NCBI GenBank assembly: GCA_910577935.1
Contig: CAJTOT010000006.1
Coordinates: 60,819-73,321 of the forward strand
Origin: an uncultured Hungatella sp.
Lineage (GTDB): Bacteria > Bacillota > Clostridia > Lachnospirales > Lachnospiraceae
DNA: 12,503 nucleotides
Direction: 5' to 3'
Shown: positions 1-6,963 of the stretch, one piece after another
How the letters are laid out: each line of letters starts with the position of its first letter
Position numbering within the stretch: position 1 is the stretch's first letter
The notes under the pieces: generated by a model
Told to the model about the DNA's origin: nothing
What the model saw: only the letters and a program-made list of their open reading frames with translations
Databases searched by the model: none
Position numbers and translations under genes: made by a program

Positions 1-240
1 TGTTCCCTCCTGGCCCTCCCCGGTCTCCGGAGATTCGCCGGTCTCTCCCGTGGAATCCGGATTCTCCGGAACCACCGGGGTGGTTTCTGTCTCACCGGAA
101 ACCTCCGTTTCCTGTATGTCAGGATTGTAGCGGGGATCAAAAGCAGGGCCTACATTATCTGCCAGCGCGTTAAATGCAGAACTAAAGGCCATGACTCCGG
201 ATAAAGACAAGACCAGCCACATTTTCTTGTTACTGTTCAT
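1..240 (-). CDS. Secreted protein with acidic Pro/Thr/Gly-rich linker, N-terminal part only
   Basis: Only the first 80 codons are in the window; the gene continues past base 1. Translation from the ATG at 240 starts MNSNKKMWLVLSLSGVMAFS and shows a Sec signal peptide: lysines at 5-6, a hydrophobic core at about 8-24, and an Ala-Leu-Ala cleavage site at 25-27 followed by Asp-Asn. After it comes a low-complexity acidic stretch (about 41-80) rich in Glu, Thr, Gly, Pro and Ser with repeated ETGE/SPETGE-like units, typical of a wall-spanning or surface linker. A strong AGGAGG (complement of 249-254) lies 8 nt upstream of the start. The gene is divergent from the glycan operon and shares its control region. 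The functional domain lies outside the window, so no function is assigned. The reading frame is open throughout, so this looks like a live gene cut by the window edge and not a pseudogene. Confidence 0.8.
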   Translation of the reverse strand, partial: MNSNKKMWLVLSLSGVMAFSSAFNALADNVGPAFDPRYNPDIQETEVSGETETTPVVPENPDSTGETGESPETGEGQEGT

Positions 241-290
241 AAAATAAACCTCCTAAAAGTAATATGTCCTATGATAATCTATCACATTTA

Positions 291-330
291 CCTGGAAAAT
301 TCCACATATGATTTACAATTTCCAGGAAAT
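291..330. promoter_or_regulatory. Palindromic operator-like element in the divergent promoter region
   Basis: An inverted repeat with arms at 291-301 (CCTGGAAAATT) and 317-326 (AATTTCCAGG), with one extra base in the left arm, lies between the divergent start codons. Its right half is also part of a perfect 6+1+6 palindrome, ATTTCCAGGAAAT, at 318-330. That palindrome fills the spacer between the -35 and -10 boxes of the rightward promoter. Its position would let a bound regulator block RNA polymerase. A leftward -10 candidate (TATCAT, complement of 271-276) lies on the other side, so one protein could affect both genes. The sequence shows the repeat and its position; regulator binding is inference. 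Confidence 0.45.
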
Positions 331-340
331 AATGTAAAAT
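312..340 (+). promoter_or_regulatory. Sigma-A-type promoter for the flippase/glycan operon
   Basis: A TTTACA -35 box (312-317) is separated by exactly 17 bp from a TAAAAT -10 box (335-340). Each differs from consensus at one position. Transcription would start near 347, giving a short leader before the flippase start at 393. The surrounding 241-392 gap is AT-rich compared with the genes. Confidence 0.65.
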
Positions 341-392
341 AAAAGGTATTGGCAAGAGAAACGTAAGAGATTTGTAATGAGGTCCGGTGATT

Positions 393-1853
393 ATGGCAAA
401 GACAGATACAAAACAGAAGGTGCTTAACGGGCTGTTCTGGAAGATACTGGAGAACGGAGGAGCCCAGGGAATCCAGTTTGTGATCGCGATTATCCTGGCA
501 AGGCTTCTCACCCCGGCAGAGTACGGCGTAGTGGGAATCATCATGATCTTTATTACCATCGCCAACGTGGTGGTTCAAAACGGCTTCAGCTCGGCTCTGG
601 TCCAGAAGAGCCAGGCCGACCAGCGTGATTTCTCTTCTGTGTGTTATTTCAGCCTGCTTACAGCAGGTCTTTTATATGGGATTTTATACCTGGCAGCTCC
701 TGCCATCGCGGAGTTTTACCGTCTCCCGGCGCTCCGGGACATCGTAAGGGTTCTTGCTTTCGTCCTGTTTCCCGGAGCCGTCATCTCCGTGCAGACGGCC
801 TACGTGTCAAGAAAACTGGAATTCCGGGGACTTTTCCTGTCCACCCTGGCGGCGTCTTTCGTCTCGGGGGCAGTGAGCATATGGATGGCGTACAGAGGCT
901 TCGGCGTGTGGGCCATGGTGGGACAGCAGGTCATCTACTACTACTCCCTGATGCTGGTCCTCTTTCTCACTGTGTCCTGGCGGCCGCAGCTTTTGTTTTC
1001 CTTGGACAGGCTGGGGCAGATGTTCTCCTTCGGCTGGAAGCTCCTGACCGCCTCCCTCATCGATACCCTGTTCAACAACCTCTACGGGCTGATCATGGGA
1101 AAGATCTACAACGAAGAGGTTCTGGGGGTCTACAACCGGGGAGACCAGTTCCCAAAACTGATCGTCAACAATCTGGGGGCCGCTATCCAGTCCGTGCTGC
1201 TTCCCGTCTTCGCCTCCCGGCAGGATCACCCGGAACAGATGAAGTCCATGGTCCGCCGGGCGGTCCGCGTCAGTTCTTTTCTGGTTCTGCCCATGCTTTT
1301 CGGCCTGTGCGCCGTGGCGGATACCCTGGTGCTGTCCCTTCTGGGAGAACAGTGGATGGCGTGCGTGCCCTATCTGCGGATCATGTGCATCGCCTACTCC
1401 TTCTGGCCTATCCACATCACCAACCTCCAGGCCATCAACGCGGGCGGCCGCAGCGACGTGTTCCTGAAGCTGGAGGTGATCAAAAAGGCAGCCGGACTTG
1501 CAGGCCTTTTTGCCGGAATACGCTTCGGCCCCCTGGTGCTGGTGTCCATCAAGGCAGCCCTGGATTTCTTCTGCACCTTTGTCAACGCCTGGCCCAACAA
1601 AAAGCTGCTGGGTTACGGTATAGGAAGCCAGTGGATGGATATTCTCCCCTCCGCAGGCGCTGCCGCCCTCATGGCAGCCGCCGTGTACGGCCTGGGAGGC
1701 CTGCTTCCAGGCGGCCCGTGGCTGAAGCTGACGCTCCAGATTTTGTCCGGAGCGGCGGTCTATGTTCTGCTGGCAGCGCTGTTCCGGCTGGACAGTTTTT
1801 GGTATCTTATTAATTCTATAAAAGAACGAATGGGAAAGGAGAGCCGGACATGA
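393..1853 (+). CDS. MOP-superfamily polysaccharide flippase (Wzx/WzxC-like)
   Basis: A 486-residue polytopic membrane protein of the oligosaccharide flippase family, expected to move undecaprenyl-linked glycans across the cytoplasmic membrane. The N-terminus matches the family pattern: a short cytosolic head, then NGLFWKILENGGAQGIQFV leading into the first helix, then ILARLLTPAEYGVVG, the conserved first loop of WzxC/TuaB-type proteins. Hydrophobic helices follow along the whole length (about 12-14), and the C-terminus is basic and cytosolic. Length is normal for the family. I chose the ATG at 393 because the AGG at 380-382 is 10 nt upstream; an in-frame GTG at 387 is only 4 nt from it. First gene of a four-gene operon; its stop overlaps the next start as ATGA. 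The substrate is unknown, and no Wzy-like polymerase is in the window. Confidence 0.9.
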   Translation: MAKTDTKQKVLNGLFWKILENGGAQGIQFVIAIILARLLTPAEYGVVGIIMIFITIANVVVQNGFSSALVQKSQADQRDFSSVCYFSLLTAGLLYGILYLAAPAIAEFYRLPALRDIVRVLAFVLFPGAVISVQTAYVSRKLEFRGLFLSTLAASFVSGAVSIWMAYRGFGVWAMVGQQVIYYYSLMLVLFLTVSWRPQLLFSLDRLGQMFSFGWKLLTASLIDTLFNNLYGLIMGKIYNEEVLGVYNRGDQFPKLIVNNLGAAIQSVLLPVFASRQDHPEQMKSMVRRAVRVSSFLVLPMLFGLCAVADTLVLSLLGEQWMACVPYLRIMCIAYSFWPIHITNLQAINAGGRSDVFLKLEVIKKAAGLAGLFAGIRFGPLVLVSIKAALDFFCTFVNAWPNKKLLGYGIGSQWMDILPSAGAAALMAAAVYGLGGLLPGGPWLKLTLQILSGAAVYVLLAALFRLDSFWYLINSIKERMGKESRT

Positions 1854-2890
1854 CAGTCAACGAAACCGGCGGGCAGCTGCCTCTGGTGAGTATCTGCTGC
1901 CTCACATATAACCACGAGCCATTTATCCGGGACGCGCTGGAGGGCTTTTTGATGCAGGAAACCACGTTTCCCTACGAGATCGTCATCTACGATGACGCCT
2001 CCACAGACAGGACCCAGGATATTATCCGGGAGTACACCCTGAAGTATCCGGACCTTATCAGACCCATGCTCCAGACGGAAAACCAGTACTCCAAGGGGAT
2101 CACCAACCCCAGCGGCGCCTTTAATTTCCCAAGGGCCAGGGGAAAATACATCGCCATGTGCGAAGGCGATGACTACTGGACCGATCCCCATAAGCTGCAG
2201 ATGCAGGTGGATTTTCTGGAGAAGCACCCCGGCTGTGCCCTCTGCATTCACAGCGCCAGGATTTTGACCATAGACGGCTCTTTCTCTGACCGGAGAATCC
2301 GCCCCTACAAAGGCACCAGGCGTCTGTCTCCCGAGGACATCATCGACAAGCCCCAGGGCTATGCCATGGCATCTCTAGTGTTCCCCTCCATAGTGGTAAA
2401 GGAGCTTCCATCCTACTACACCAACTGTCCCGTGGGGGATATCCCCCAGCAGCTTATGGCGGCATCCATGGGGTGGGGCTTTTATATTGACCGGGACATG
2501 AGCGTCTACCGGGTGGGGGTTCCCACCTCCTGGACCACCCAGGAGAAAAAGGGGGATTACATCAACAAACAGCGGCGCTATGTCTGCCAGATGAGACATA
2601 TGTACCGGGAATTCGACCAGGCCACCGGCGGCAGATTCCACGGCGCCGTGGAGAGCGCCGCCCGCCGGATATGGTATCTCACAAAGGTCAATACCCGGCG
2701 CTACCAGATTGTACTCAGCAAAAAATACAGGCGGTATTTTGACGAGCTGACCTTCCGGACAAAATTTTACATCTGCATGGAGGCCCGGCTTCCATGGCTG
2801 TACAAACTCCTGAACGCCGCCGCCCAGAAGCTCCGCAGGTACATTCAGGCATCTGAAGCACGAAAAAAGAAACGAGGACAGAATACATGA
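1850..2890 (+). CDS. GT2-family glycosyltransferase (GT-A fold)
   Basis: A 346-residue inverting glycosyltransferase predicted to act on the cytosolic face of the membrane and add a sugar to a growing surface glycan. The N-terminus LVSICCLTYNHEPFI (about 12-26) is the typical GT2 first strand and nucleotide-binding turn. YDDASTD at 47-53 is the first acidic motif. EGDDYW at 105-110 holds the metal-binding DxD-type motif, followed by the common KLQMQVDFLEKHP segment. PVGDIPQQL (about 194-202) fits the position of the acceptor/catalytic-base region. The last 100 residues are basic and lack membrane helices, so the protein is probably peripheral. An AAGGAG ribosome site lies about 10 nt before the start, which overlaps the flippase stop (ATGA). 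Donor and acceptor sugars cannot be told from sequence. Confidence 0.88.
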   Translation: MTVNETGGQLPLVSICCLTYNHEPFIRDALEGFLMQETTFPYEIVIYDDASTDRTQDIIREYTLKYPDLIRPMLQTENQYSKGITNPSGAFNFPRARGKYIAMCEGDDYWTDPHKLQMQVDFLEKHPGCALCIHSARILTIDGSFSDRRIRPYKGTRRLSPEDIIDKPQGYAMASLVFPSIVVKELPSYYTNCPVGDIPQQLMAASMGWGFYIDRDMSVYRVGVPTSWTTQEKKGDYINKQRRYVCQMRHMYREFDQATGGRFHGAVESAARRIWYLTKVNTRRYQIVLSKKYRRYFDELTFRTKFYICMEARLPWLYKLLNAAAQKLRRYIQASEARKKKRGQNT

Positions 2891-3930
2891 ACATTTTGCT
2901 CACAAGCGCAGGGCGGAGAACCTACCTGGTCGATTACTTTAAGGAGGCCCTTGAGATGGCCGGCCTCACCGGCGCGGTCCACGCGGCCAACAGCCAGGTG
3001 AGCCCTGCTTTTTTCGCGGCGGACCGGCATATAATCACCCCCCTTATCTACGACCAAGCCTACATCCCGTTCCTGCTGGACTACTGCGGCAGGTGGAACA
3101 TTGACCTTCTGATTCCCCTGTTTGATATCGACCTGCCGGTTCTGGCAGGCAGCCGGGATTTGTTCGCCTCCGCAGGAACCACGGTGGTGACAGCCGACTC
3201 CCCTTCGGTGGGAATCTGCAACGACAAGTGGAAAACCTTCCAAGCGCTGACAGGCCGGGGTATTCTCACTCCCAGGAGCTGGCTTGAGCCGGAAGCCCCG
3301 CTTCGGGAGATCCGCGGCGGGAACCTCTTCTATCCTCTGATCTTAAAGCCCCGCTGGGGTATGGGGTCCCTGTCTGTCTACCAGGCGGACGACGAGGAGG
3401 AACTCCGTGTCCTGGACAGAAAAATCCGCCGGGAGATAGGACAAAGCTATCTGAAATACGAGGCTGCCAAAGACCTTGACGCCTGCGTGCTCATACAGGA
3501 AAAAATCAGCGGCAGGGAGTTGGGCCTGGATGTGATCAACGACCTGGCAGGAGTGTACAGAACCACGTCGGTGAAGGAGAAAAACGGCATGAGGGCCGGG
3601 GAGACCGACGGGGCGGTGACTCTCAGCCTTCCCGAACTGTCCGCTCTGGGGGCCCGCCTCTCCGGGCTGCTGGGACACAGGGGAAACCTGGACGTGGATA
3701 TTCTGGAGCAGGACGGGCAGTACTATGTGCTGGAGATGAACGCCCGGTTCGGAGGCGGCTATCCTTTCAGCCATGCGGCCGGCATCCATCTCCCCTACGC
3801 CCTGGTCATGTGGGCCTCCGGAAAGGAACCTGAAGAAATATACCTGAAAGCCAGAACAGGAGTCCAGGCCCGCAAGGACATACGGATACTGGTGCAGGAT
3901 GAGATGTCCGGGAAGGAAGAAAAGCCATGA
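2887..3930 (+). CDS. ATP-grasp ligase (carbamoyl-phosphate synthase large-subunit-like)
   Basis: A 347-residue single-chain ATP-grasp enzyme. This fold joins a carboxylate (as an acyl-phosphate) to an amine or other nucleophile. The pre-ATP-grasp domain begins MNILLTSAGRRTYLVDYF (1-18). The ATP-grasp core includes CNDKWKTF (111-118), the nucleotide-binding lysine in LILKPRWGMGS (151-161), QEKISGRELGLDV (204-216), and the metal-binding C-terminal signature LEMNARFGGGYPF (282-294), with Glu283 and Asn285 as likely Mg ligands. Members of this type are often labelled carbamoyl phosphate synthase-like, but the protein is far too short to be CarB and has no glutaminase partner here. It is translationally coupled to both neighbours by ATGA overlaps, with GAGG 9 nt before the start. 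Placed between a GT2 and an amino-sugar-type transaminase, it may attach an amino acid or other carboxylate to an amino group on the glycan precursor; that role is inference. Confidence 0.85.
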   Translation: MNILLTSAGRRTYLVDYFKEALEMAGLTGAVHAANSQVSPAFFAADRHIITPLIYDQAYIPFLLDYCGRWNIDLLIPLFDIDLPVLAGSRDLFASAGTTVVTADSPSVGICNDKWKTFQALTGRGILTPRSWLEPEAPLREIRGGNLFYPLILKPRWGMGSLSVYQADDEEELRVLDRKIRREIGQSYLKYEAAKDLDACVLIQEKISGRELGLDVINDLAGVYRTTSVKEKNGMRAGETDGAVTLSLPELSALGARLSGLLGHRGNLDVDILEQDGQYYVLEMNARFGGGYPFSHAAGIHLPYALVMWASGKEPEEIYLKARTGVQARKDIRILVQDEMSGKEEKP

Positions 3931-5033
3931 GAGAAAAGCTGGAAAAACCGGTGGCGGTCACCCGCTCGTCCCTGCCGCCTCTGGAAGAATATGTAGAGAT
4001 GCTCAAACCCCTGTGGGACAGCGCCTGGCTCACCAACATGGGGGATTACCATGAAGAATTCCGCAGACAGCTTATGGAGTATCTGAAAGCGGAACATCTG
4101 GAGCTGTTTGTCAACGGCCACATGGCCCTGGAACTGGCAGTACAGGCCCTGGAACTGACAGGGGAGGTGATCACCACTCCCTTCAGCTTCGCCTCCACCA
4201 CCCACGCCATCGTGAGAAACGGCCTGACGCCGGTGTTCTGCGATATCAATTCCTATGATTACACCTTAGATGTCAGCCTTATAGAGAGACTCATAACAGA
4301 GAAAACCTCCGCCATTGTCCCCGTCCATGTATACGGGAACTTATGCGATGTGGAGGCCATCCAGGAGATCGCGGACAGACATCACCTGAAGGTCATCTAC
4401 GATGCCGCCCACACCTTCGGGGAGGAACTGGACGGGCAGGGGGTCGCCGGCTTCGGCGATGTGTCCATGTTCAGCTTCCACGCCACCAAGGTGTTCCACA
4501 GCATCGAAGGCGGAGCCGTGTCCTACCGTGACCTGCGGATGGGAGAACGGCTGTACCAGCTGAAGAACTTCGGCATTATGGACAGCGAGACCGTGGAGTA
4601 TGTGGGGGCCAACGGAAAGATGAACGAATTCCAGGCAGCCATGGGACTATGCAACCTGCGCCATGTGGACGTGGAGATTGAAAAGAGAAAAAAGCTGGCC
4701 GCCCGCTACCAGGAACGGCTCTCCGGCGTCAGAGGCATCCGTCTGTGCCGGAGGAACCCCAGGGTGAAGATGAATTACGCCTACATGCCGGTGGTGTTTG
4801 ACGGGTACAAAAAAAACCGGGACCAGATCTTTCATGAGCTGGCCCGGCATAATATTCATGCCCGCAAATATTTCTATCCGTGTATCAACAGCTATGCCTG
4901 CTACCGGGGAAGGTTCGACGAACACGAAACCCCGGTGGCGGCCGGAATCTCCCGCCAGGTCCTGACTCTGCCCCTGTATGCGGACTTGGACCCGGCTGTG
5001 GTGGACATGGTCTGCGATATTATACTGGAGTGA
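3927..5033 (+). CDS. DegT/DnrJ/EryC1/StrS-family PLP aminotransferase
   Basis: A 368-residue sugar-aminotransferase-family protein, expected to convert a keto sugar nucleotide to an amino sugar using PLP and an amino acid donor. FVNGHMALELAVQAL (61-75) is the phosphate-cup helix region. DAAHTFG (159-165) carries the Asp that contacts the pyridine nitrogen. SFHATKVFHSIEGGAV (183-198) holds the probable Schiff-base lysine, Lys188, and the family's EGG turn. The C-terminal part includes HARKYFYPCINS and a VLTLPLYADL-like substrate/closure segment. Length is normal and no catalytic residue is missing. The HATKVF..IEGG variant recalls VioA/FdtB-type enzymes, but the exact subfamily is not certain. 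Last gene of the operon; start overlaps the ATP-grasp stop. The dehydratase that would supply the keto sugar is not in this window. Confidence 0.9.
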   Translation: MREKLEKPVAVTRSSLPPLEEYVEMLKPLWDSAWLTNMGDYHEEFRRQLMEYLKAEHLELFVNGHMALELAVQALELTGEVITTPFSFASTTHAIVRNGLTPVFCDINSYDYTLDVSLIERLITEKTSAIVPVHVYGNLCDVEAIQEIADRHHLKVIYDAAHTFGEELDGQGVAGFGDVSMFSFHATKVFHSIEGGAVSYRDLRMGERLYQLKNFGIMDSETVEYVGANGKMNEFQAAMGLCNLRHVDVEIEKRKKLAARYQERLSGVRGIRLCRRNPRVKMNYAYMPVVFDGYKKNRDQIFHELARHNIHARKYFYPCINSYACYRGRFDEHETPVAAGISRQVLTLPLYADLDPAVVDMVCDIILE

Positions 5034-5059
5034 CAGCCGCCGCCCGGCTGCCCCGGCCT
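5034..5059. other. 26-bp gap between convergent operons with a short hairpin
   Basis: Only 26 bases separate the stop codons of the rightward and leftward glycan operons. A small inverted repeat, CAGCCG (5034-5039) and CGGCTG (5045-5050) with a 5-nt loop, sits right after the aminotransferase stop. It has no T-run on either side, so it is at best a weak intrinsic terminator. Confidence 0.35.
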
Positions 5060-5941
5060 TTATCCCTTTCTGGGAAGCAATATTCCGGCTGCCCGGATCT
5101 CCAGAAGAATCACCCCAAACCACAGCCGGGCGATTAATTCCTGGACAGGATTGATGTACAGGTAATGCTTCATGTAGTACATGGCGCTGTCGTGGCGCAG
5201 CTTCTGTCTCTCCGTCTGGCTGCTCAGTGATTTTGTGATGGAAGCGCCGTGGCTGTGCAGGTAGGATTCTGTCAGCACAAGGATGGTCCGAAACCCGCTG
5301 GTTCTCATTCTCCACGCCAGCACCGCCTCCTCCTGGTAAAGGAAGATCTTCTCGTCATAGCCGCCGCACTCCAGAAATGCCCCGGTATCCACCATCAGCA
5401 TGGAGCCGTGGACCACGTCCACCCAGGCTGCCCGTTTCCCCTGAAAATAGGATGTCGGGTAGTTGAGGAATCTGCTAAACAGCCGCCTGCTCGCAGGCCC
5501 CATGGACAGAAGCTCCCCCGTGAATCCGTGGAGCCGCCAGCCGTATCCCAGACCTCCGTACTCCATATCCTCCATGACCGCGGATACCACCCCCGCGTCC
5601 GGGTGGCTGTCAAACATCCTCGCCATGGACAGAACCGTCTTTTGGGAGAACTCCACATCCGGGTTTGCGATCACCGCATGGGTGGCGTTGTTAACCCTGG
5701 CGGCATAGGTAACTCCCAGGTTGTTGCCGTAGCCGTAGCCTCCGTTTTTTTCCCCTCTGATCACTGCCACTTTTTGATCCTGAAGAGCCTTCAGCCGCTG
5801 CCAGGAATCGTCGGTGGAAGCGTTGTCCACCACCACAATCTGGTCAAAGCAAGAATATCCGCGGATCTGTTCGATTAATTTTATCACCCTGTCCCCGTCA
5901 TTGTAATTGACGATGACACAGTTTATGTTCTTAAGTTTCAT
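5060..5941 (-). CDS. GT2-family glycosyltransferase, rhamnosyltransferase (WbbL)-like
   Basis: A 293-residue GT2 enzyme resembling the dTDP-rhamnosyl/galactofuranosyl transferases of cell-wall and O-antigen synthesis. Motifs in order: INCVIVNYNDGD (6-17), VVDNASTDDS (37-46), EKNGGYGYGNN (64-74), NPDVEF at 93-98 as the DxD-type metal site, HGSMLMV (178-184), and GGYDEKIFLYQEE (193-205), the acceptor/base region. These together are the usual layout of WbbL-like proteins. The C-terminal 40 residues include a hydrophobic, probably membrane-associated segment (LWFGVILLEIRAAGILL). The start at 5941 is 21 nt beyond the GT8 stop. An AGGCGG lies 6 nt upstream and a better AGGAG 14 nt upstream, so initiation may be modest or coupled. 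Last gene of the leftward operon. The donor sugar is not proven. Confidence 0.88.
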   Translation of the reverse strand: MKLKNINCVIVNYNDGDRVIKLIEQIRGYSCFDQIVVVDNASTDDSWQRLKALQDQKVAVIRGEKNGGYGYGNNLGVTYAARVNNATHAVIANPDVEFSQKTVLSMARMFDSHPDAGVVSAVMEDMEYGGLGYGWRLHGFTGELLSMGPASRRLFSRFLNYPTSYFQGKRAAWVDVVHGSMLMVDTGAFLECGGYDEKIFLYQEEAVLAWRMRTSGFRTILVLTESYLHSHGASITKSLSSQTERQKLRHDSAMYYMKHYLYINPVQELIARLWFGVILLEIRAAGILLPRKG

Positions 5942-5962
5942 GAAAAACCGCCTGGCTCCTTT

Positions 5963-6940
5963 TCATCTCTTTTTTCTGGATTCCACCAGTTTCATCCCAA
6001 AATGCCTGCTGATAAGCCACCGGACCTCCGGCCACAAGACCGTGGCATAATCCAGCATATGATAGGCCAGCATATACAGTTCCTTTCCCTTCTCTTTCGG
6101 CGCGCCTGCCCAGGGAGTTTTGTCCAGATAGATCTCGTAGGCTCTCCTGTAATGGTTTAAATTTCCCCGCACCCAGGGCCGTTCGTCTCCCATATAATGG
6201 ATGACCGACGGATGTTTTTTCGCTGTGACAAACATATCCTCTGTCACCGCCCTGTAGGATGGACTCCGGCGTGCCAGGTCTTCATAAGAAAAATACCGGT
6301 AGTTGGTAAAAAAATTGTATCTGGGAGGAAGAGGCTTGATCCGCCCTTTAAGCGCGCCGTTGAGCATATCCTGGTCGCCGGCGAACAGCTTTCCTCCCTT
6401 TTCTCTCAAAAAATCCAGAAGCTGTCCCTGTATATTCTCCCGGCGCCACAGTTTTAAGTCCACCAGGAGGACTCCCGAGTTGTAGTAAGGGTCCGCCGGC
6501 CCCAGGCCCACGGACTCTTTCACCGCCTCGTAGATGGTAGGCTCCATCACCGCCCCCAGGATTTGTCCCCCCAGGTCTGTGTCCCACAGCTTTTTCAGAG
6601 GCCGGGCCACAATGGTGTCACAGTCCAGATACAGCGCCCTGTCCATATCCTCCGGAAGCGCCTCCCCCATAAACAGGCGGGCCATGATGCTCAGATCATA
6701 CCCACCCGTGTCCACGTCCCCCTCAAAACGGCTCCTCAAGTCTCCCAGCTCAACCACAGTCAGTTCCCGCCCGTACCTGCCCGCCAGCTGTCTCAGCTTC
6801 TCCACATGGTCTGCGGATATCCCCATGGACAGAACATGGACTGTGACAGAAGGGCAGTGCCTGTGTTTCTCCAGCAGCGAACACATAGAAGCCGCCAGAT
6901 GCCTGACATAGCCGTCATTTGCCCCATAGACAATATTCAT
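5963..6940 (-). CDS. GT8-family glycosyltransferase (LgtC/GspA-like)
   Basis: A 325-residue retaining glycosyltransferase of family GT8, which usually transfers glucose or galactose from a UDP-sugar. It begins MNIVYGANDGYVRHLAAS, the family's nucleotide-binding start. YLDCDTIV (104-111) carries the DxD metal site, YYNSGVLLVDLKLWR (152-166) the NSG acceptor motif, and GDQDMLN (188-194) the catalytic-region motif. VIHYMGDERPW (246-256) supplies the C-terminal His/Gly motif that binds metal and diphosphate. All expected motifs are intact and length is typical. GGGAG sits about 7 nt before the start. The gene follows the thioredoxin reductase-like gene by 23 nt and precedes the GT2 gene by 21 nt, consistent with one transcript. 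It is probably cytosolic or peripheral, and the acceptor is unknown. Confidence 0.92.
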   Translation of the reverse strand: MNIVYGANDGYVRHLAASMCSLLEKHRHCPSVTVHVLSMGISADHVEKLRQLAGRYGRELTVVELGDLRSRFEGDVDTGGYDLSIMARLFMGEALPEDMDRALYLDCDTIVARPLKKLWDTDLGGQILGAVMEPTIYEAVKESVGLGPADPYYNSGVLLVDLKLWRRENIQGQLLDFLREKGGKLFAGDQDMLNGALKGRIKPLPPRYNFFTNYRYFSYEDLARRSPSYRAVTEDMFVTAKKHPSVIHYMGDERPWVRGNLNHYRRAYEIYLDKTPWAGAPKEKGKELYMLAYHMLDYATVLWPEVRWLISRHFGMKLVESRKKR

Positions 6941-6963
6941 AATTTTCTCCCCCGGTCAGATTA

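Noticed and set aside
1..240. Repeat array or CRISPR-like structure from recurring CTCCGG/CCGGTCTC units
   Set aside because: The short recurrences are explained by repeated Ser/Glu/Thr/Gly codons in the secreted protein linker; there are no regular repeat-spacer units.
387..392. GTG at 387 as flippase start
   Set aside because: It is only 4 nt from the ribosome site; the ATG at 393 has better spacing. Both give essentially the same protein.
641..1813. Long open frame on the plus strand inside the flippase gene
   Set aside because: It is an Arg/Pro/Gly-rich shadow of the GC-rich flippase gene without a ribosome site or recognisable family.
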